In this document: one piece after another, positions 28,583 through 38,187 of the stretch | Layout: every line of letters begins with the position of its first letter | How positions within the stretch are numbered: the first letter of the stretch is position 1 | Assembly (NCBI GenBank): GCA_900769665.1 | Contig: CAAGHL010000072.1 | Span: 1 to 63,279 of the forward strand | Source: Clostridia bacterium | GTDB lineage: Bacteria > Bacillota > Clostridia > Christensenellales > CAG-314 | Length of the DNA: 63,279 bases | Reading direction: 5' to 3' | The notes under the pieces: model-generated | What the model was told of the DNA's origin: nothing | Database searches by the model: none | What the model saw: the letters and a program-made list of their open reading frames with translations, nothing else | Position numbers and translations under genes: made by a program

Positions 28583-29001
28583 ATGTTGAATTGTAAAAAC
28601 AAATTTTCAACAACAGACACTAATTTACCGTGTGTTTTTTTTGTAGCATACGTCGCTCTCTTAATGCGACAGCCCCCTTGTTTGGTGGCACGGTCGGGTA
28701 CTATGGCGAACGAGATCTTCCATGTGAGGTTTAGTTTTGTACAAGTTTTTTGCATGCCATATTGTATAGTGAAAAAAATAAATAATTATTTCACGTTTGG
28801 CTTTTGGGGTAGGTCTTGTTATCGTTTTTTGTCCATACCCGTGCCGATTATCCGTAGTGTTGCGAGCGCGCGTATTATATTATATTAACAAAATATTGAT
28901 GTCTGAAGTGCTTTGTAAACGGATGTTTTTTTGTCGTTTTCTCAAGTAAAAACGTTACGTTTTATGGTGCTTTATGTGCAGATTGTGGCAAAAAACAGGT
29001 A
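28583..29001. other. Non-coding gap before the two-component genes
   Basis: I see no credible gene here. It holds a 31-base block (28681-28711) that recurs at 43988-44018 with 26 matches, an A/T-rich region around 28870-28900, and short open frames on both strands without ribosome binding sites. No Agr-type signal-peptide gene is visible. Confidence 0.6.
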
Positions 29002-29030
29002 TTGTAATTTGCAAATGTTTGTGATATAAT
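29002..29030 (+). promoter_or_regulatory. Sigma-A promoter of the two-component operon
   Basis: TTGTAA (29002-29007), 17-base spacer, TATAAT (29025-29030) preceded by TGTGA (extended -10). It lies 37 bases upstream of the response-regulator ATG. Confidence 0.75.
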
Positions 29031-29067
29031 GCAAGCCAATTGAAAATCAAGTTCAACGGAGGAACAA

Positions 29068-29829
29068 ATGAAGTACAAAGTTGCTATTGTCGATGACGAG
29101 TCTTCTGTATGTAAGTCTATTGCCGAGCTACTTAAAAAGTATGCCGACAACATGTCCTTGTCAGAACCCGTCGAAGAAAACTTATTTGAAATTACTACAT
29201 TTGCCTGCGGTGACGATTTGTTAAGTGCAAACATTGCAGAGTTCGATATGTTTTTTTTGGATATTAACATGCCGGGCGCCAACGGATTGAAGACGGCAAA
29301 ATGTGTGCGACGTGTCAACACAACGGCAGTTGTTATTTTTTGCACCAATTATGCCCAGTATGCCGTCAATGGCTACGAGGTGAATGCGCTTGGCTACATC
29401 GTCAAGCCGATACAGCCGATTGCATTTTGTCGTACAATGGACAGAGCCATGACTGTACTTAGCAAAAATGCGGTAAAGCGCGTGCGTATCAAAACGGTCG
29501 ACGGCGTGGAATTGTTGCTTGTGTCAAATATCCTGTATGCCGAGATACAAATACACAATCTGTTTTTTCATGTACTCGACGCCGACGGCAAAGTAAAGGT
29601 TTACCGCACGCGCGGTTCTATGCAAGAAACGGAAAACAGTTTTGCCGATATGGATTTTGCGCGTTGCAGTGCGTGTTACTTGGTCAATCTGAATCATGTA
29701 TTGTCTGTCAACAAGGGTAATGTCAACATGCGCGGAGGTGCAAGTCTTCCCGTCAGCCGCAAGTTTGCAAAGGATTTTTCCGACAAGCTGTTAAGCTTTT
29801 TAGGGAGTAGAGGTACTGTCAATGTCTGA
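29068..29829 (+). CDS. LytTR-family response regulator (AgrA-like)
   Basis: A 253-residue response regulator. The receiver domain (1-130) has the acidic pocket Asp9-Asp10, the phospho-acceptor Asp65 in FFLDINMPG and a Lys in IVKPIQP. The LytTR DNA-binding domain (about 145-245) shows VRIKTVDGVELLLVSNILYAE and the ending CYLVNLNHV. This DNA-binding type usually recognises direct repeats near promoters. CGGAGG precedes the ATG. It overlaps the sensor kinase gene by 8 bases, so the pair is co-translated. It probably controls a neighbouring locus, most simply the 31451-43068 operon; no site was identified. Confidence 0.9.
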   Translation: MKYKVAIVDDESSVCKSIAELLKKYADNMSLSEPVEENLFEITTFACGDDLLSANIAEFDMFFLDINMPGANGLKTAKCVRRVNTTAVVIFCTNYAQYAVNGYEVNALGYIVKPIQPIAFCRTMDRAMTVLSKNAVKRVRIKTVDGVELLLVSNILYAEIQIHNLFFHVLDADGKVKVYRTRGSMQETENSFADMDFARCSACYLVNLNHVLSVNKGNVNMRGGASLPVSRKFAKDFSDKLLSFLGSRGTVNV

Positions 29830-31129
29830 ATACGGAAAAATAGTCGCATATATTTTCAATTTGTGCGGTAACGAATTTGTAACTCAACTGTTTCTTGTTG
29901 CGCTGTTGTTTATTCCTGCGCTTAAACGACGTAGTCTGTTTTGGGTTCGATACCCGTTGTCGTGGGCGGCGGTCATTACGTTACAACACCTACGACGACT
30001 CGGTATTGTCTTGATACCGGATGCACTCAATTACATATTGGTGCTGGCACTTCTCATGGGCATTACAGCGTTGTGTTTCAAGGCGGATATTTATCAAGCG
30101 ATGTTTGTTGCCGTGTGTATCTACTGTTGTCAGTTTATCATCAGTAATACTGCGTTTACTACGGTGTTTGTATTGATGCATCTGACTAAAAACGGAGGCA
30201 ATTGGATGTATTATTACATCATTATGCCTGTTACGATGGCTGTGTTGATGCCGCTTGTATATCTGTTTGTGGTGCGGCGTATAAAGCGGTCGGACTTGCT
30301 CTTTAATAGTCATACGGTAATTTACATTGTTCTGGCGTTTGTGTTGGTTGCAACTACGCTTACTTCTTTTGCTCGCAAAGAAATCTTTTGGTCATTGGTC
30401 GGACAGGCTTATTTACTGTCTATATCGACGCTATTTACTGTGTCAACCATGCTTGCAGGGTTTATGAATCTGCACAAGCGTCGCTTAGAAGAAGAAAACG
30501 TTATTTTGCATCAATTGTTGCACAAGGATAAACAACGCTACGAGCAAGCCGCGCTAGCCAACGAAAAGATACAAATCAAATATCACGACATGAAATTGCA
30601 TGAAAACAACGGTATTGTGGACTTTGAAAGTCTACGAGAAGTAGAGCCGGACAGCGAAATTCTGCGTAGTATGTACTTTACGGGAAACAGTGCGTTGGAC
30701 GTCATTCTGTCGGAAAAGGCAATGATGTGCGAAAGGCTAGGCATACGTTTTGTGTGTACCGCCGACGGCAGCCTGCTAAACTTTGTCAAGGCGCATCACA
30801 TATATTCGCTTGTGGGCAACGCTTTGCAAAATGCGATAGACAGCCTAAAAAAAGAACCCGATCCTGCCAATAAACAACTGGATGTCAACATTGTACGTCA
30901 CGGAGATATGTGCGTGATAAAAACGGAAAACTATGTTTCCGGTACCGTCGAGATGGACGACGAGGGCTTGCCCGTCACGCAAAAAAAAGATAAAACTAAC
31001 CACGGATACGGTACGCGCAGTATACGCGAAGTGGTGCGTCGTTACGGCGGACAGCTGATGTTCTGTCACAAAGAGAACATTTTTACAATGGTAGCAATGT
31101 TGCCGTTGCCGACATCCACGCAAAGTTAG
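29822..31129 (+). CDS. Sensor histidine kinase, AgrC-like (GHKL ATPase)
   Basis: A 435-residue kinase. Six or so hydrophobic helices fill residues 1-215 with no large extracellular domain. A coiled segment leads to the H-box YHDMKLHE (His255 likely phosphorylated), and the ATPase domain shows the N-box in GNALQNAIDSL (about 335) and a late GYGTRSIREVVRRYGG. The layout is that of peptide-sensing AgrC/ComD kinases, but there is no AgrB or AgrD gene beside it, so the signal is unknown. Partner of the LytTR regulator it overlaps. Confidence 0.85.
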   Translation: MSEYGKIVAYIFNLCGNEFVTQLFLVALLFIPALKRRSLFWVRYPLSWAAVITLQHLRRLGIVLIPDALNYILVLALLMGITALCFKADIYQAMFVAVCIYCCQFIISNTAFTTVFVLMHLTKNGGNWMYYYIIMPVTMAVLMPLVYLFVVRRIKRSDLLFNSHTVIYIVLAFVLVATTLTSFARKEIFWSLVGQAYLLSISTLFTVSTMLAGFMNLHKRRLEEENVILHQLLHKDKQRYEQAALANEKIQIKYHDMKLHENNGIVDFESLREVEPDSEILRSMYFTGNSALDVILSEKAMMCERLGIRFVCTADGSLLNFVKAHHIYSLVGNALQNAIDSLKKEPDPANKQLDVNIVRHGDMCVIKTENYVSGTVEMDDEGLPVTQKKDKTNHGYGTRSIREVVRRYGGQLMFCHKENIFTMVAMLPLPTSTQS

Positions 31130-31230
31130 TGTTCATTTTGCCGTCGCTAACAATCAACTGCGGTATTTCTCGCCATATTCGACAATTTTCCCATCCATTG
31201 ATGTACTTGGAAATATATCTTTGCAACCGA

Positions 31231-31262
31231 AAGGCTTCCTTTTTGTAGGGAAGTCTTTTTTT
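31231..31262 (+). terminator. Rho-independent terminator after the kinase gene
   Basis: GGCTTCC (31233-31239) pairs with GGAAGTC (31249-31255, one G-U), followed by seven T. Confidence 0.75.
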
Positions 31263-31291
31263 GTAAAGTTGATCGTGAGATAGCAACCATG

Positions 31292-31328
31292 TTGTCACAT
31301 ATGACGTAAAATCGTCCTGATGTGACAA
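31292..31328. promoter_or_regulatory. Inverted repeat upstream of the esterase operon
   Basis: TTGTCACAT (31292-31300) and ATGTGACAA (31320-31328) form perfect 9-bp inverted arms with a 19-base gap, about 120 bases before the next gene. No convincing promoter is seen nearby. It may be a regulator site; which protein binds is unknown. Confidence 0.4.
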
Positions 31329-31450
31329 GAGGGTTTACTTTTGTAAACGGACTTGTTAAAGTTTTATTACTGGGGCAAAATATGCTCGTAAATCGGCAAA
31401 TTGTGCCGAAAAGAGCTGTCTGTCCTAAAAAATCCAAAAGGAGAAAGACA

Positions 31451-34255
31451 ATGAAAGCAAAAAGATTGTTTGCTACGCTTGGACTGATCGTTGTGATGGT
31501 TGTTTGCTTTGCCTTTGCGGCATGCCAACCCGAAACGCCGCCCAAGCCTATCCAATACAAGGTGACGTTTGACGCTAATGGCGGAACGCTCACGGGTGAC
31601 AAAACGGTTACCGTAGAAAGCGGTAAGACCGTTACTTCAGCACCGACTGCGGCCAAAGCCGACCACACGTTCGACGGTTGGTTTACCGCTGCGGAAGGCG
31701 GCGACAAAGTTGCGCTTGACAGCTACAAGGTGTCTGCCGACGTGACGTTGTACGCACACTACACCAAGAAGAGCGATCCTACTCCTCCTACTCCTCCTAC
31801 TCCGACCAAAGCGAAGATTACGTTTGACGCCAACGGCGGTACAATCGACGGAAACAACGTTGTAGAAGTCGACGATGACGGACTTGTGTTGGAGCCGCCT
31901 ACGGCTACTCGCAGCGGTTATCGTTTTGACGCTTGGTACACTGCGGCAGAAGGCGGCGAAGCTTATGACCCGATGTTTGACGAAACAACTGCCGACAAAA
32001 CGCTGTACGCACACTGGACAAAGGTTTACACCGTGACATTTGACGCCAACGGCGGCACGTTGCAAGGCGAAGCAACCGTTACCGTCGACGAAGGCGGTAA
32101 GATAGTATCCGTACCTACCGCAAGCAAAAGCGGCGAGGAATTCCACGGTTGGTATACCGCCGCAACCGAAGGCGAACTTGTAGACTTCGAGCAATACACG
32201 GTAAATGACGACGTTACGATTTACGCGCATTTCGGCGTACTGACAATGCCCGTCAAGACATTGAAAGACCACGAAGGCACCAAGGTCGGCTACCGCATCG
32301 AGGCGGAAGACGCCAAGTTTGCGGGAGAACTCGGTCAAGGCAACAAAGGTACGCATATCGAAAGTGACATTGCTACCGCAAGCGGACAAAAATCCATCGG
32401 CTTCATAAACATTGTCGGTAATACAATTACATTTACGTTCAAATCGGCAGCCGCAGGCAAAGCTACGATTTCTTTGCGTGCAACAAGCAACAACACTAAG
32501 ATGATATACTCCCCCAGTTGGTCGATGTGGGTAGATGACCAAACCGTTACTACCGCCGACTTTACCGTTAAGTTTAACGGAGCCGACGTCAACTTCGAAC
32601 CTGCAAAACTTCGCGGCGCAGGCATAGACAAACCCATGACCTGGAACCTGTATTGGGATCCGATCACCTTTGGCGAATTGGACGTCAAGGAAGGTGTCAA
32701 CGAAATCGTGCTGACCGTTGCGGCAAACACTGTGCCTAACATGGACTGTCTGGACATCGAAACAACGCTTGACATTACATCGGCTAACGGTGCGGCAGTC
32801 AGTGGAGAGGCGCAACTTCCCGAACCTCCGGCACCCGACGTGGTGTACGACAAAGACGTTGCAATCAAACTTGTTGTCGGCGGTTACGAAGGCGGTCCTG
32901 CTATCGAAAAGGCGATACTTACATTTACCGAAGAAATTCCCGCTACGGCTCTTGACCACGGCAACCCGTTTGCTGTATCTCTCGGCGGTGCAAAACTCGG
33001 CGGAAACAACGACAAATACTATCTTTGCGACGAACAAGGCAAAAAGCTTGTAGACGGCAGTCAATCTCGCTATGTTGCGATTGAGTATGCTGTAAGCTAC
33101 GGTCAATGGTCGTTTAACAACAACTTGTCACCGTTTGCGTACAATCAACAAACTGCTCGCAACAATTGGAAGGATATGACAAAAGCAACTATCACCGTCA
33201 GCGGACTTGTCATCGGCGAAACGGAATACACCGTGTTTGGCGGAGCTACGACATCTTCGCACGAAGTGCCTTGCCTTACCGATTGGAAACTTGACGGTAA
33301 GTTTAGCGATACCATTGCATGGGGCGACGACGCCGCGCGCAAGATCGATCTTACATACGGCGCATACGAACCTGCCGCACTCAAATCCGACAGTGGCAAA
33401 AACGCACTCATCGTGTGGTTGCACGGCGGTGGCGAAGGCGGCACAGACCCCAGCATCGCATTGCTAGGAAACCAAGTGACAAGCTTGTCTAACGAACTTG
33501 TACAAAAGTACTTCAAACAAAACGGTCTTGCGGGCGCATACGTGCTTGCACCTCAAACCCCGACACGTTGGATGGACATCGGCGACGGCAAGCAAGCCTC
33601 CTCTCCCGAAAACTCCGTCTACACCGAAAGCTTGTTTAAGCTTATCAAGAAGTACGCCGAAGAACTCAACACCGACGTCGACATAAATCGTATCTACATC
33701 GGCGGTTGCTCCAACGGAGGTTGGATGACGTTGGAATTGCTTGCCGACCACGGCGAATACTTTGCAGCGGCTTACCCCGTATCGGCTTGCTACGATACGC
33801 AATACATCACCGACGAGATGATTGCCAAATTGAAGAACATTCCCATTTGGTTTACTCACTCCAAGGCTGACGCAACCCTTCCCATTGTGGAAAGCGAGTT
33901 TAAATATTACAACGAAGAGCACCCCGAATGGGGCGGTCAAACCGTGTTGACGGACAAGTTGAAGAATGCCAATACCAACGAACTGTACATCAAACTTGTC
34001 AACGCAGGCGCAACCAACGTGTATTACTCGTTGTTTGAAAACGTTACAGCCAACGGCACGAAGTACGACGGACACTGGTCGTGGATTTACACCTTCCGCG
34101 ACGAGTGCAAGACCGTTCAACCTCGCACAGGAACAGGTACAGACGGCGCACTGACATTGAATGATTTGACCACGGCAAGCACGGCAACGGTCAGCTTGAC
34201 GGAAGGCGGTGAAGCCGTAACAATGTGGCAATGGATTGCCGCACAACACAAGTAA
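31451..34255 (+). CDS. Multidomain esterase lipoprotein with three InlB repeats and CBM-like domain
   Basis: A 934-residue surface lipoprotein (lipobox FAAC, Cys25). Three InlB/Listeria-Bacteroides repeats (about 34-265) carry the VTFDANGGT ... F-GW-TAAEGG ... TLYAHY pattern; a Pro/Thr linker (PTPPTPPTPT) splits repeats 1 and 2. Next is a CBM6/35-like domain (about 279-445, from YRIEAEDAKF). A middle beta region follows, then an alpha/beta hydrolase (about 650-900): oxyanion WLHGGGEGG, nucleophile elbow IGGCSNGG with Ser754, and probable His875 in DGHWSW. The hydrolase resembles PHB-depolymerase or feruloyl-esterase-like enzymes and should cleave ester decorations on polysaccharide at the cell surface. 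GGAG sets the ATG at 31451. Confidence 0.85.
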   Translation: MKAKRLFATLGLIVVMVVCFAFAACQPETPPKPIQYKVTFDANGGTLTGDKTVTVESGKTVTSAPTAAKADHTFDGWFTAAEGGDKVALDSYKVSADVTLYAHYTKKSDPTPPTPPTPTKAKITFDANGGTIDGNNVVEVDDDGLVLEPPTATRSGYRFDAWYTAAEGGEAYDPMFDETTADKTLYAHWTKVYTVTFDANGGTLQGEATVTVDEGGKIVSVPTASKSGEEFHGWYTAATEGELVDFEQYTVNDDVTIYAHFGVLTMPVKTLKDHEGTKVGYRIEAEDAKFAGELGQGNKGTHIESDIATASGQKSIGFINIVGNTITFTFKSAAAGKATISLRATSNNTKMIYSPSWSMWVDDQTVTTADFTVKFNGADVNFEPAKLRGAGIDKPMTWNLYWDPITFGELDVKEGVNEIVLTVAANTVPNMDCLDIETTLDITSANGAAVSGEAQLPEPPAPDVVYDKDVAIKLVVGGYEGGPAIEKAILTFTEEIPATALDHGNPFAVSLGGAKLGGNNDKYYLCDEQGKKLVDGSQSRYVAIEYAVSYGQWSFNNNLSPFAYNQQTARNNWKDMTKATITVSGLVIGETEYTVFGGATTSSHEVPCLTDWKLDGKFSDTIAWGDDAARKIDLTYGAYEPAALKSDSGKNALIVWLHGGGEGGTDPSIALLGNQVTSLSNELVQKYFKQNGLAGAYVLAPQTPTRWMDIGDGKQASSPENSVYTESLFKLIKKYAEELNTDVDINRIYIGGCSNGGWMTLELLADHGEYFAAAYPVSACYDTQYITDEMIAKLKNIPIWFTHSKADATLPIVESEFKYYNEEHPEWGGQTVLTDKLKNANTNELYIKLVNAGATNVYYSLFENVTANGTKYDGHWSWIYTFRDECKTVQPRTGTGTDGALTLNDLTTASTATVSLTEGGEAVTMWQWIAAQHK

Positions 34256-34266
34256 AACTCTTTACA

Positions 34267-34295
34267 GTGCGGGGCGTATATATTGCGCTCCGCAC
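34267..34295 (+). other. Intercistronic hairpin
   Basis: A 10-bp stem, GTGCGGGGCG (34267-34276) with CGCTCCGCAC (34286-34295, one G-U), between the esterase and GH3 genes. No U-tract. Confidence 0.5.
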
Positions 34296-34325
34296 AAAGT
34301 TGCAAAAAGACTATTTGGAGGAAAT

Positions 34326-37300
34326 ATGAAAAAAACATACAAACTTGCAATTGTCTGTCTTAGTTTGTTGCTGGTCGGGTCGATATTGGGCGCGACGGTG
34401 TTTGCTTCGGCGGCAACGGCAAACGACTACGTTTCGGCATATCGTTCCGACGCAAGCAGTGCGCGCGACGCACTGACTCGTGCCAACGAACTCAACCAAA
34501 AAATTGTGGAAGAAGGCATTGTTTTGCTTAAAAACAACGACAATGCGTTGCCTATCGCTACGGGTACTCGAGTGTCCGTATTCGGCAAAAACTCCGTCAA
34601 TCCGTTTTACGGCGGTGGCGGATCTGCCAGTGGTGCCGATGGTAGCGGATTGGGCGGAGTAAAGTACTACGATCTGTTTGACAGTCTTGTCAATGCAGGT
34701 TTCAGTTACAATCCCGATCTTAAAGCATTTTACGAAAACAACGCTTTGTCCGGTAGAGGCCGCGACGGCGGCAGTGGTACCGGACAGGTTGCCACGTTGA
34801 CGGGTGAAACGCCTGTAGCAAGCTACACCGATTCCGTCAAAGCGTCCTTCAAAAACTACAACGACGTTGCGCTTGTACTTATTGCGCGCGCAGGCGGCGA
34901 AGGTGCAGATTTGCGTACTAATTACACTAAGGCGGTAGCGGGACGCAGTAACTACAACAACAACGGTAACGCAGCAACCGGCGACCATTATTTGCAACTG
35001 GACGACAACGAAAAGGATATGATTGCTCTTGTCAAAGCTAACTTTGAAAAGGTAGTCGTGGTACTCAACATGGGTACGTCTTTCGAACTCGGCGACTTGC
35101 AAAACGATGACGGCATCGACTCTATCGTTTGGCTCGGATTCCCCGGCGGTAGCGGTATTAACGCTCTCGGAAAAGTGCTTAACGGCGAAGTCAATCCCAG
35201 TGGCAGACTTGTCGATATTTATGCGCGCAATTTCAAACAAGACCCGACATTTGCCAACTTCGCAACTAACTATGCCAGTGCGTACAAGACGGAAGCCGGC
35301 GGCAATACGGGTATCAACTTTGTAGAGTACGACGAAGGCATTTACATCGGCTATCGCTACTACGAAACTCGCGGTTATGTCGAGGGCGGTAGTTGGTACG
35401 AGGACAACGTGGTGTACCCCTTCGGCTATGGTATGAGCTACACGACGTTCAGCAAGAAAGTCAACTTTGTTACGAAATCTCTTACCGCCGACGGTAGCAT
35501 CGATGTCGACGTCACCGTGACAAACACGGGCAAAACGGCGGGTAAAGAAGTTGTGCAGTTGTACTACAGCGCACCTTACACCGACGGAGAAATCGAAAAG
35601 TCGCATATCGTGCTTGGTGCATACGAAAAAACCGACCTTTTGCAACCCGGTATGAGTCAAAAATTACGCCTTACCATGAAAGTGCGCGATATGGCAAGTT
35701 ACGACTACAACGACGCCAACGCTAACGGCAACACGGGTTACGAACTCGACAAGGGCGAATACACGCTGTATGTTGGTGACAACTCTCACGTATGGGCGCA
35801 AAAAGACGCCGCAAAACATAAATACACACTGGACAAAGAAGTGTTGTACAAAACCGACGCCGTGACGGGTACGGAAATTACCAACCGTTTCGACTACGTC
35901 AGCGCATACTTCAACGCCGACTCCGACGAGGTGTGGGGCGGACACAGTAAATTGATGTCACGCGCCGACTTCGCCGGCACGTTCCCCATTGCTCCCACGG
36001 CAGAGGAAATCAAAATCAGCGGCGACGAACAAGCCAAGGCAACTTATTCGGCGGCTACGGCGGAAAGTGACAAGGATCAACCTTGGTACACCGACAAAAT
36101 GCCGACGTACCAAACCACTCGTAAAACAAATATCAGCGCAACCAGGCTTGTCGGATTGTCCTACGAGGACCCCCGTTGGGATAAGTTTATGGACCAATTG
36201 ACGTTGGACGATATGCGCAACCTTATTGTCAAGGGATTCTTTGTGACTTATGGTATCGAGGACCTCGACGTACCCGTTTCGATAACTCCCGACGGACCTA
36301 CGGGCTTTGTACAAGGCTCGGGTAACAACTGGGTAGGCGGTACTTGTTCGTATGCGTCGCCCATTGTGGTAGCTTCCACCTGGAACAAGGACCTTGCGTT
36401 AAAGATGGGTGAAGCCGTCGGTGACGAAGGTATTTGGGGCGGCGAAGGCGAAAATACCACAAAAAATGCTTGGACCGGTCAATCTGTCACTTACTACGGC
36501 GTAAAGGGCGGCTACAACGGTTGGTATGCCCCCGGCACCAACACCCATCGCTCGCAGTTCTCCGGACGTAACTTCGAGTACTACAGCGAAGATCCGTTGC
36601 TTGCGGGCACAATATGCGCCAACGTCGTAAAGGGCGCACAAAGCAAGGGTGTATTTGTCATGATCAAGCACTTTGCGCTAAACGATCAAGAGCAAAATCG
36701 CGGTAACCTCGCAACGTGGGCAGACGAACAAACCATGCGCGAAATCTACTTGAAGTCGTTTGAAATTGCCGTAAAAGATGGTGGCGCAACGGGTATGATG
36801 AGCGCATTCAACCGTATCGGTTACAACTGGGCGGGTACGTCTTACAGCCTGCTTACGGAAATATTGCGTGAGGAATGGGGCTTCCGCGGACTAGTCATTA
36901 CCGACTGGGTAAACGGCTTTATGCGTGCCGACCTGATGATCCGCGCAGGCAACGATTTGTGGCTTGCCGACGGCAACGAACGTACGTTGTCTATTAGCGG
37001 TTCGGCGTTGACTCCTACTCACGTTGCGGCAATGAGACGTGCCGCAAAGAGCGTGTTGTACACGGTAATCAACAGCAATGCGATGAACAGACTCGGCGCA
37101 AGATACACTGCCGAACACTACGCCGCAACTTCTTACGACAAGGATTTAGGTACCTTTACTACGGGCGCAAACGTCAGCTACGACGCCAAGAGTACGGTGT
37201 ACAAAAATTACAAATACGTTCTGTCGGGCGCACCCGAAGGCGTTACTATCGACCAATCGACAGGCAAGATTTCCGGTAAGATTGCTGCTGACGCCGTAAG

Positions 37301-38111
37301 CGGTGACTATACGATGACTGTATCGTTGAAGGACGACAAAGGTTACATCGGTCAGGCAATCGTACTGACGTTGACTGTCGACGGCGGATTGAAATTTGTC
37401 GGCAACACAACGGCAAGCGTTGTTTCGGGCAAGTTCGCTCGTATCGACGTATCCTCGGCATTGTACGGTAAGAATGTAACTTACACCGTCAATGGTACGT
37501 TGCCGCAAGGTATGACTTTGTCCGCCGACGGAGCTATTGTCGGCGTCCCCACAACGGCAGGCACAAGCAAATTTACGGTAGTCTCAAGTGCCGACGGTGT
37601 GGAAAATCTGTCCACCGAAGTGACCGTAACGGTTGGCCAAGCAAGCAAAATCGCATACAACGGTAGTACTCTTGCCGAAGCGAAAGTCGGCTCCGACATC
37701 TCCGTAAACATTGCTACAGCTACAGGCGCGGATAACATCACATACACGTCAAACGACCTTCCCGAAGGACTGACTTTGGTTGACGGCAAATTGAACGGAA
37801 GTATTGCCACTGCCGGCGAATACACGTTCTCCGTCACGGCATGGGCAGAAGGATGCGAAACCGCCGTTACAGCCGAGTTCAGGATTGTTGTCAAGGCGGC
37901 AACGCCCGAAACTCCTCACGAGTGCGGACACAAGTGCCCCGAGTGCGGCAAGTGTACGAGCGATTGTACCGACCCTGCATGCGCAGACAAGTGCAAAGGA
38001 CACAAAAAAGGTTGTTTCGGCATTGTCGGAACAAGTGCGATTACTGCGTTTACGCTTCTTTCTGTTTGCGCGGTTGCAGTAGTCGCTAAGCGTAAGAAAG
38101 AACAAGACTAA
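34326..38111 (+). CDS. Membrane-anchored GH3 beta-glycosidase with inverted domain order and He_PIG repeats
   Basis: A 1262-residue secreted glycoside hydrolase family 3 enzyme (beta-glucosidase or beta-xylosidase type). The domain order is reversed from the usual one. After the signal peptide (about 1-31) comes the GH3 C-terminal-type domain (about 55-300, EGIVLLKNN and GFPGGSGINALGKVL), then a FnIII-like domain (about 390-470). The TIM barrel follows (about 615-930): DGPTGF, RNFEYYSEDP, MIKHFALNDQE and the nucleophile Asp860 in LVITDW. Next come three He_PIG/Ig-like repeats (about 942-1185), a Cys-rich CGHKCPECGKC stretch (about 1197-1228) and a C-terminal transmembrane helix followed by KRKKEQD. 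It acts outside the cell. ATG at 34326 follows TTGGAGG. Confidence 0.88.
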   Translation: MKKTYKLAIVCLSLLLVGSILGATVFASAATANDYVSAYRSDASSARDALTRANELNQKIVEEGIVLLKNNDNALPIATGTRVSVFGKNSVNPFYGGGGSASGADGSGLGGVKYYDLFDSLVNAGFSYNPDLKAFYENNALSGRGRDGGSGTGQVATLTGETPVASYTDSVKASFKNYNDVALVLIARAGGEGADLRTNYTKAVAGRSNYNNNGNAATGDHYLQLDDNEKDMIALVKANFEKVVVVLNMGTSFELGDLQNDDGIDSIVWLGFPGGSGINALGKVLNGEVNPSGRLVDIYARNFKQDPTFANFATNYASAYKTEAGGNTGINFVEYDEGIYIGYRYYETRGYVEGGSWYEDNVVYPFGYGMSYTTFSKKVNFVTKSLTADGSIDVDVTVTNTGKTAGKEVVQLYYSAPYTDGEIEKSHIVLGAYEKTDLLQPGMSQKLRLTMKVRDMASYDYNDANANGNTGYELDKGEYTLYVGDNSHVWAQKDAAKHKYTLDKEVLYKTDAVTGTEITNRFDYVSAYFNADSDEVWGGHSKLMSRADFAGTFPIAPTAEEIKISGDEQAKATYSAATAESDKDQPWYTDKMPTYQTTRKTNISATRLVGLSYEDPRWDKFMDQLTLDDMRNLIVKGFFVTYGIEDLDVPVSITPDGPTGFVQGSGNNWVGGTCSYASPIVVASTWNKDLALKMGEAVGDEGIWGGEGENTTKNAWTGQSVTYYGVKGGYNGWYAPGTNTHRSQFSGRNFEYYSEDPLLAGTICANVVKGAQSKGVFVMIKHFALNDQEQNRGNLATWADEQTMREIYLKSFEIAVKDGGATGMMSAFNRIGYNWAGTSYSLLTEILREEWGFRGLVITDWVNGFMRADLMIRAGNDLWLADGNERTLSISGSALTPTHVAAMRRAAKSVLYTVINSNAMNRLGARYTAEHYAATSYDKDLGTFTTGANVSYDAKSTVYKNYKYVLSGAPEGVTIDQSTGKISGKIAADAVSGDYTMTVSLKDDKGYIGQAIVLTLTVDGGLKFVGNTTASVVSGKFARIDVSSALYGKNVTYTVNGTLPQGMTLSADGAIVGVPTTAGTSKFTVVSSADGVENLSTEVTVTVGQASKIAYNGSTLAEAKVGSDISVNIATATGADNITYTSNDLPEGLTLVDGKLNGSIATAGEYTFSVTAWAEGCETAVTAEFRIVVKAATPETPHECGHKCPECGKCTSDCTDPACADKCKGHKKGCFGIVGTSAITAFTLLSVCAVAVVAKRKKEQD

Positions 38112-38126
38112 TACCTACACAAACTG

Positions 38127-38163
38127 TTTGCGGAAGCGATCCTTTGCGGTCGTTTCCGCAAAA
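38127..38163 (+). other. Intercistronic hairpin
   Basis: TTTGCGGAAGCGA (38127-38139) pairs with TCGTTTCCGCAAA with one G-U, between the GH3 and He_PIG lipoprotein genes. There is no U-tract, so it is probably a partial terminator or message stabiliser. Confidence 0.55.
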
Positions 38164-38187
38164 GTATTGTAAGCATTGGAGGCAATT

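Noticed and set aside
28535..28888. Open frames on both strands in the gap before the two-component genes, considered as an Agr-type peptide gene
   Set aside because: No ribosome binding site, and no amphipathic leader plus Cys or Ser core of the AgrD kind.
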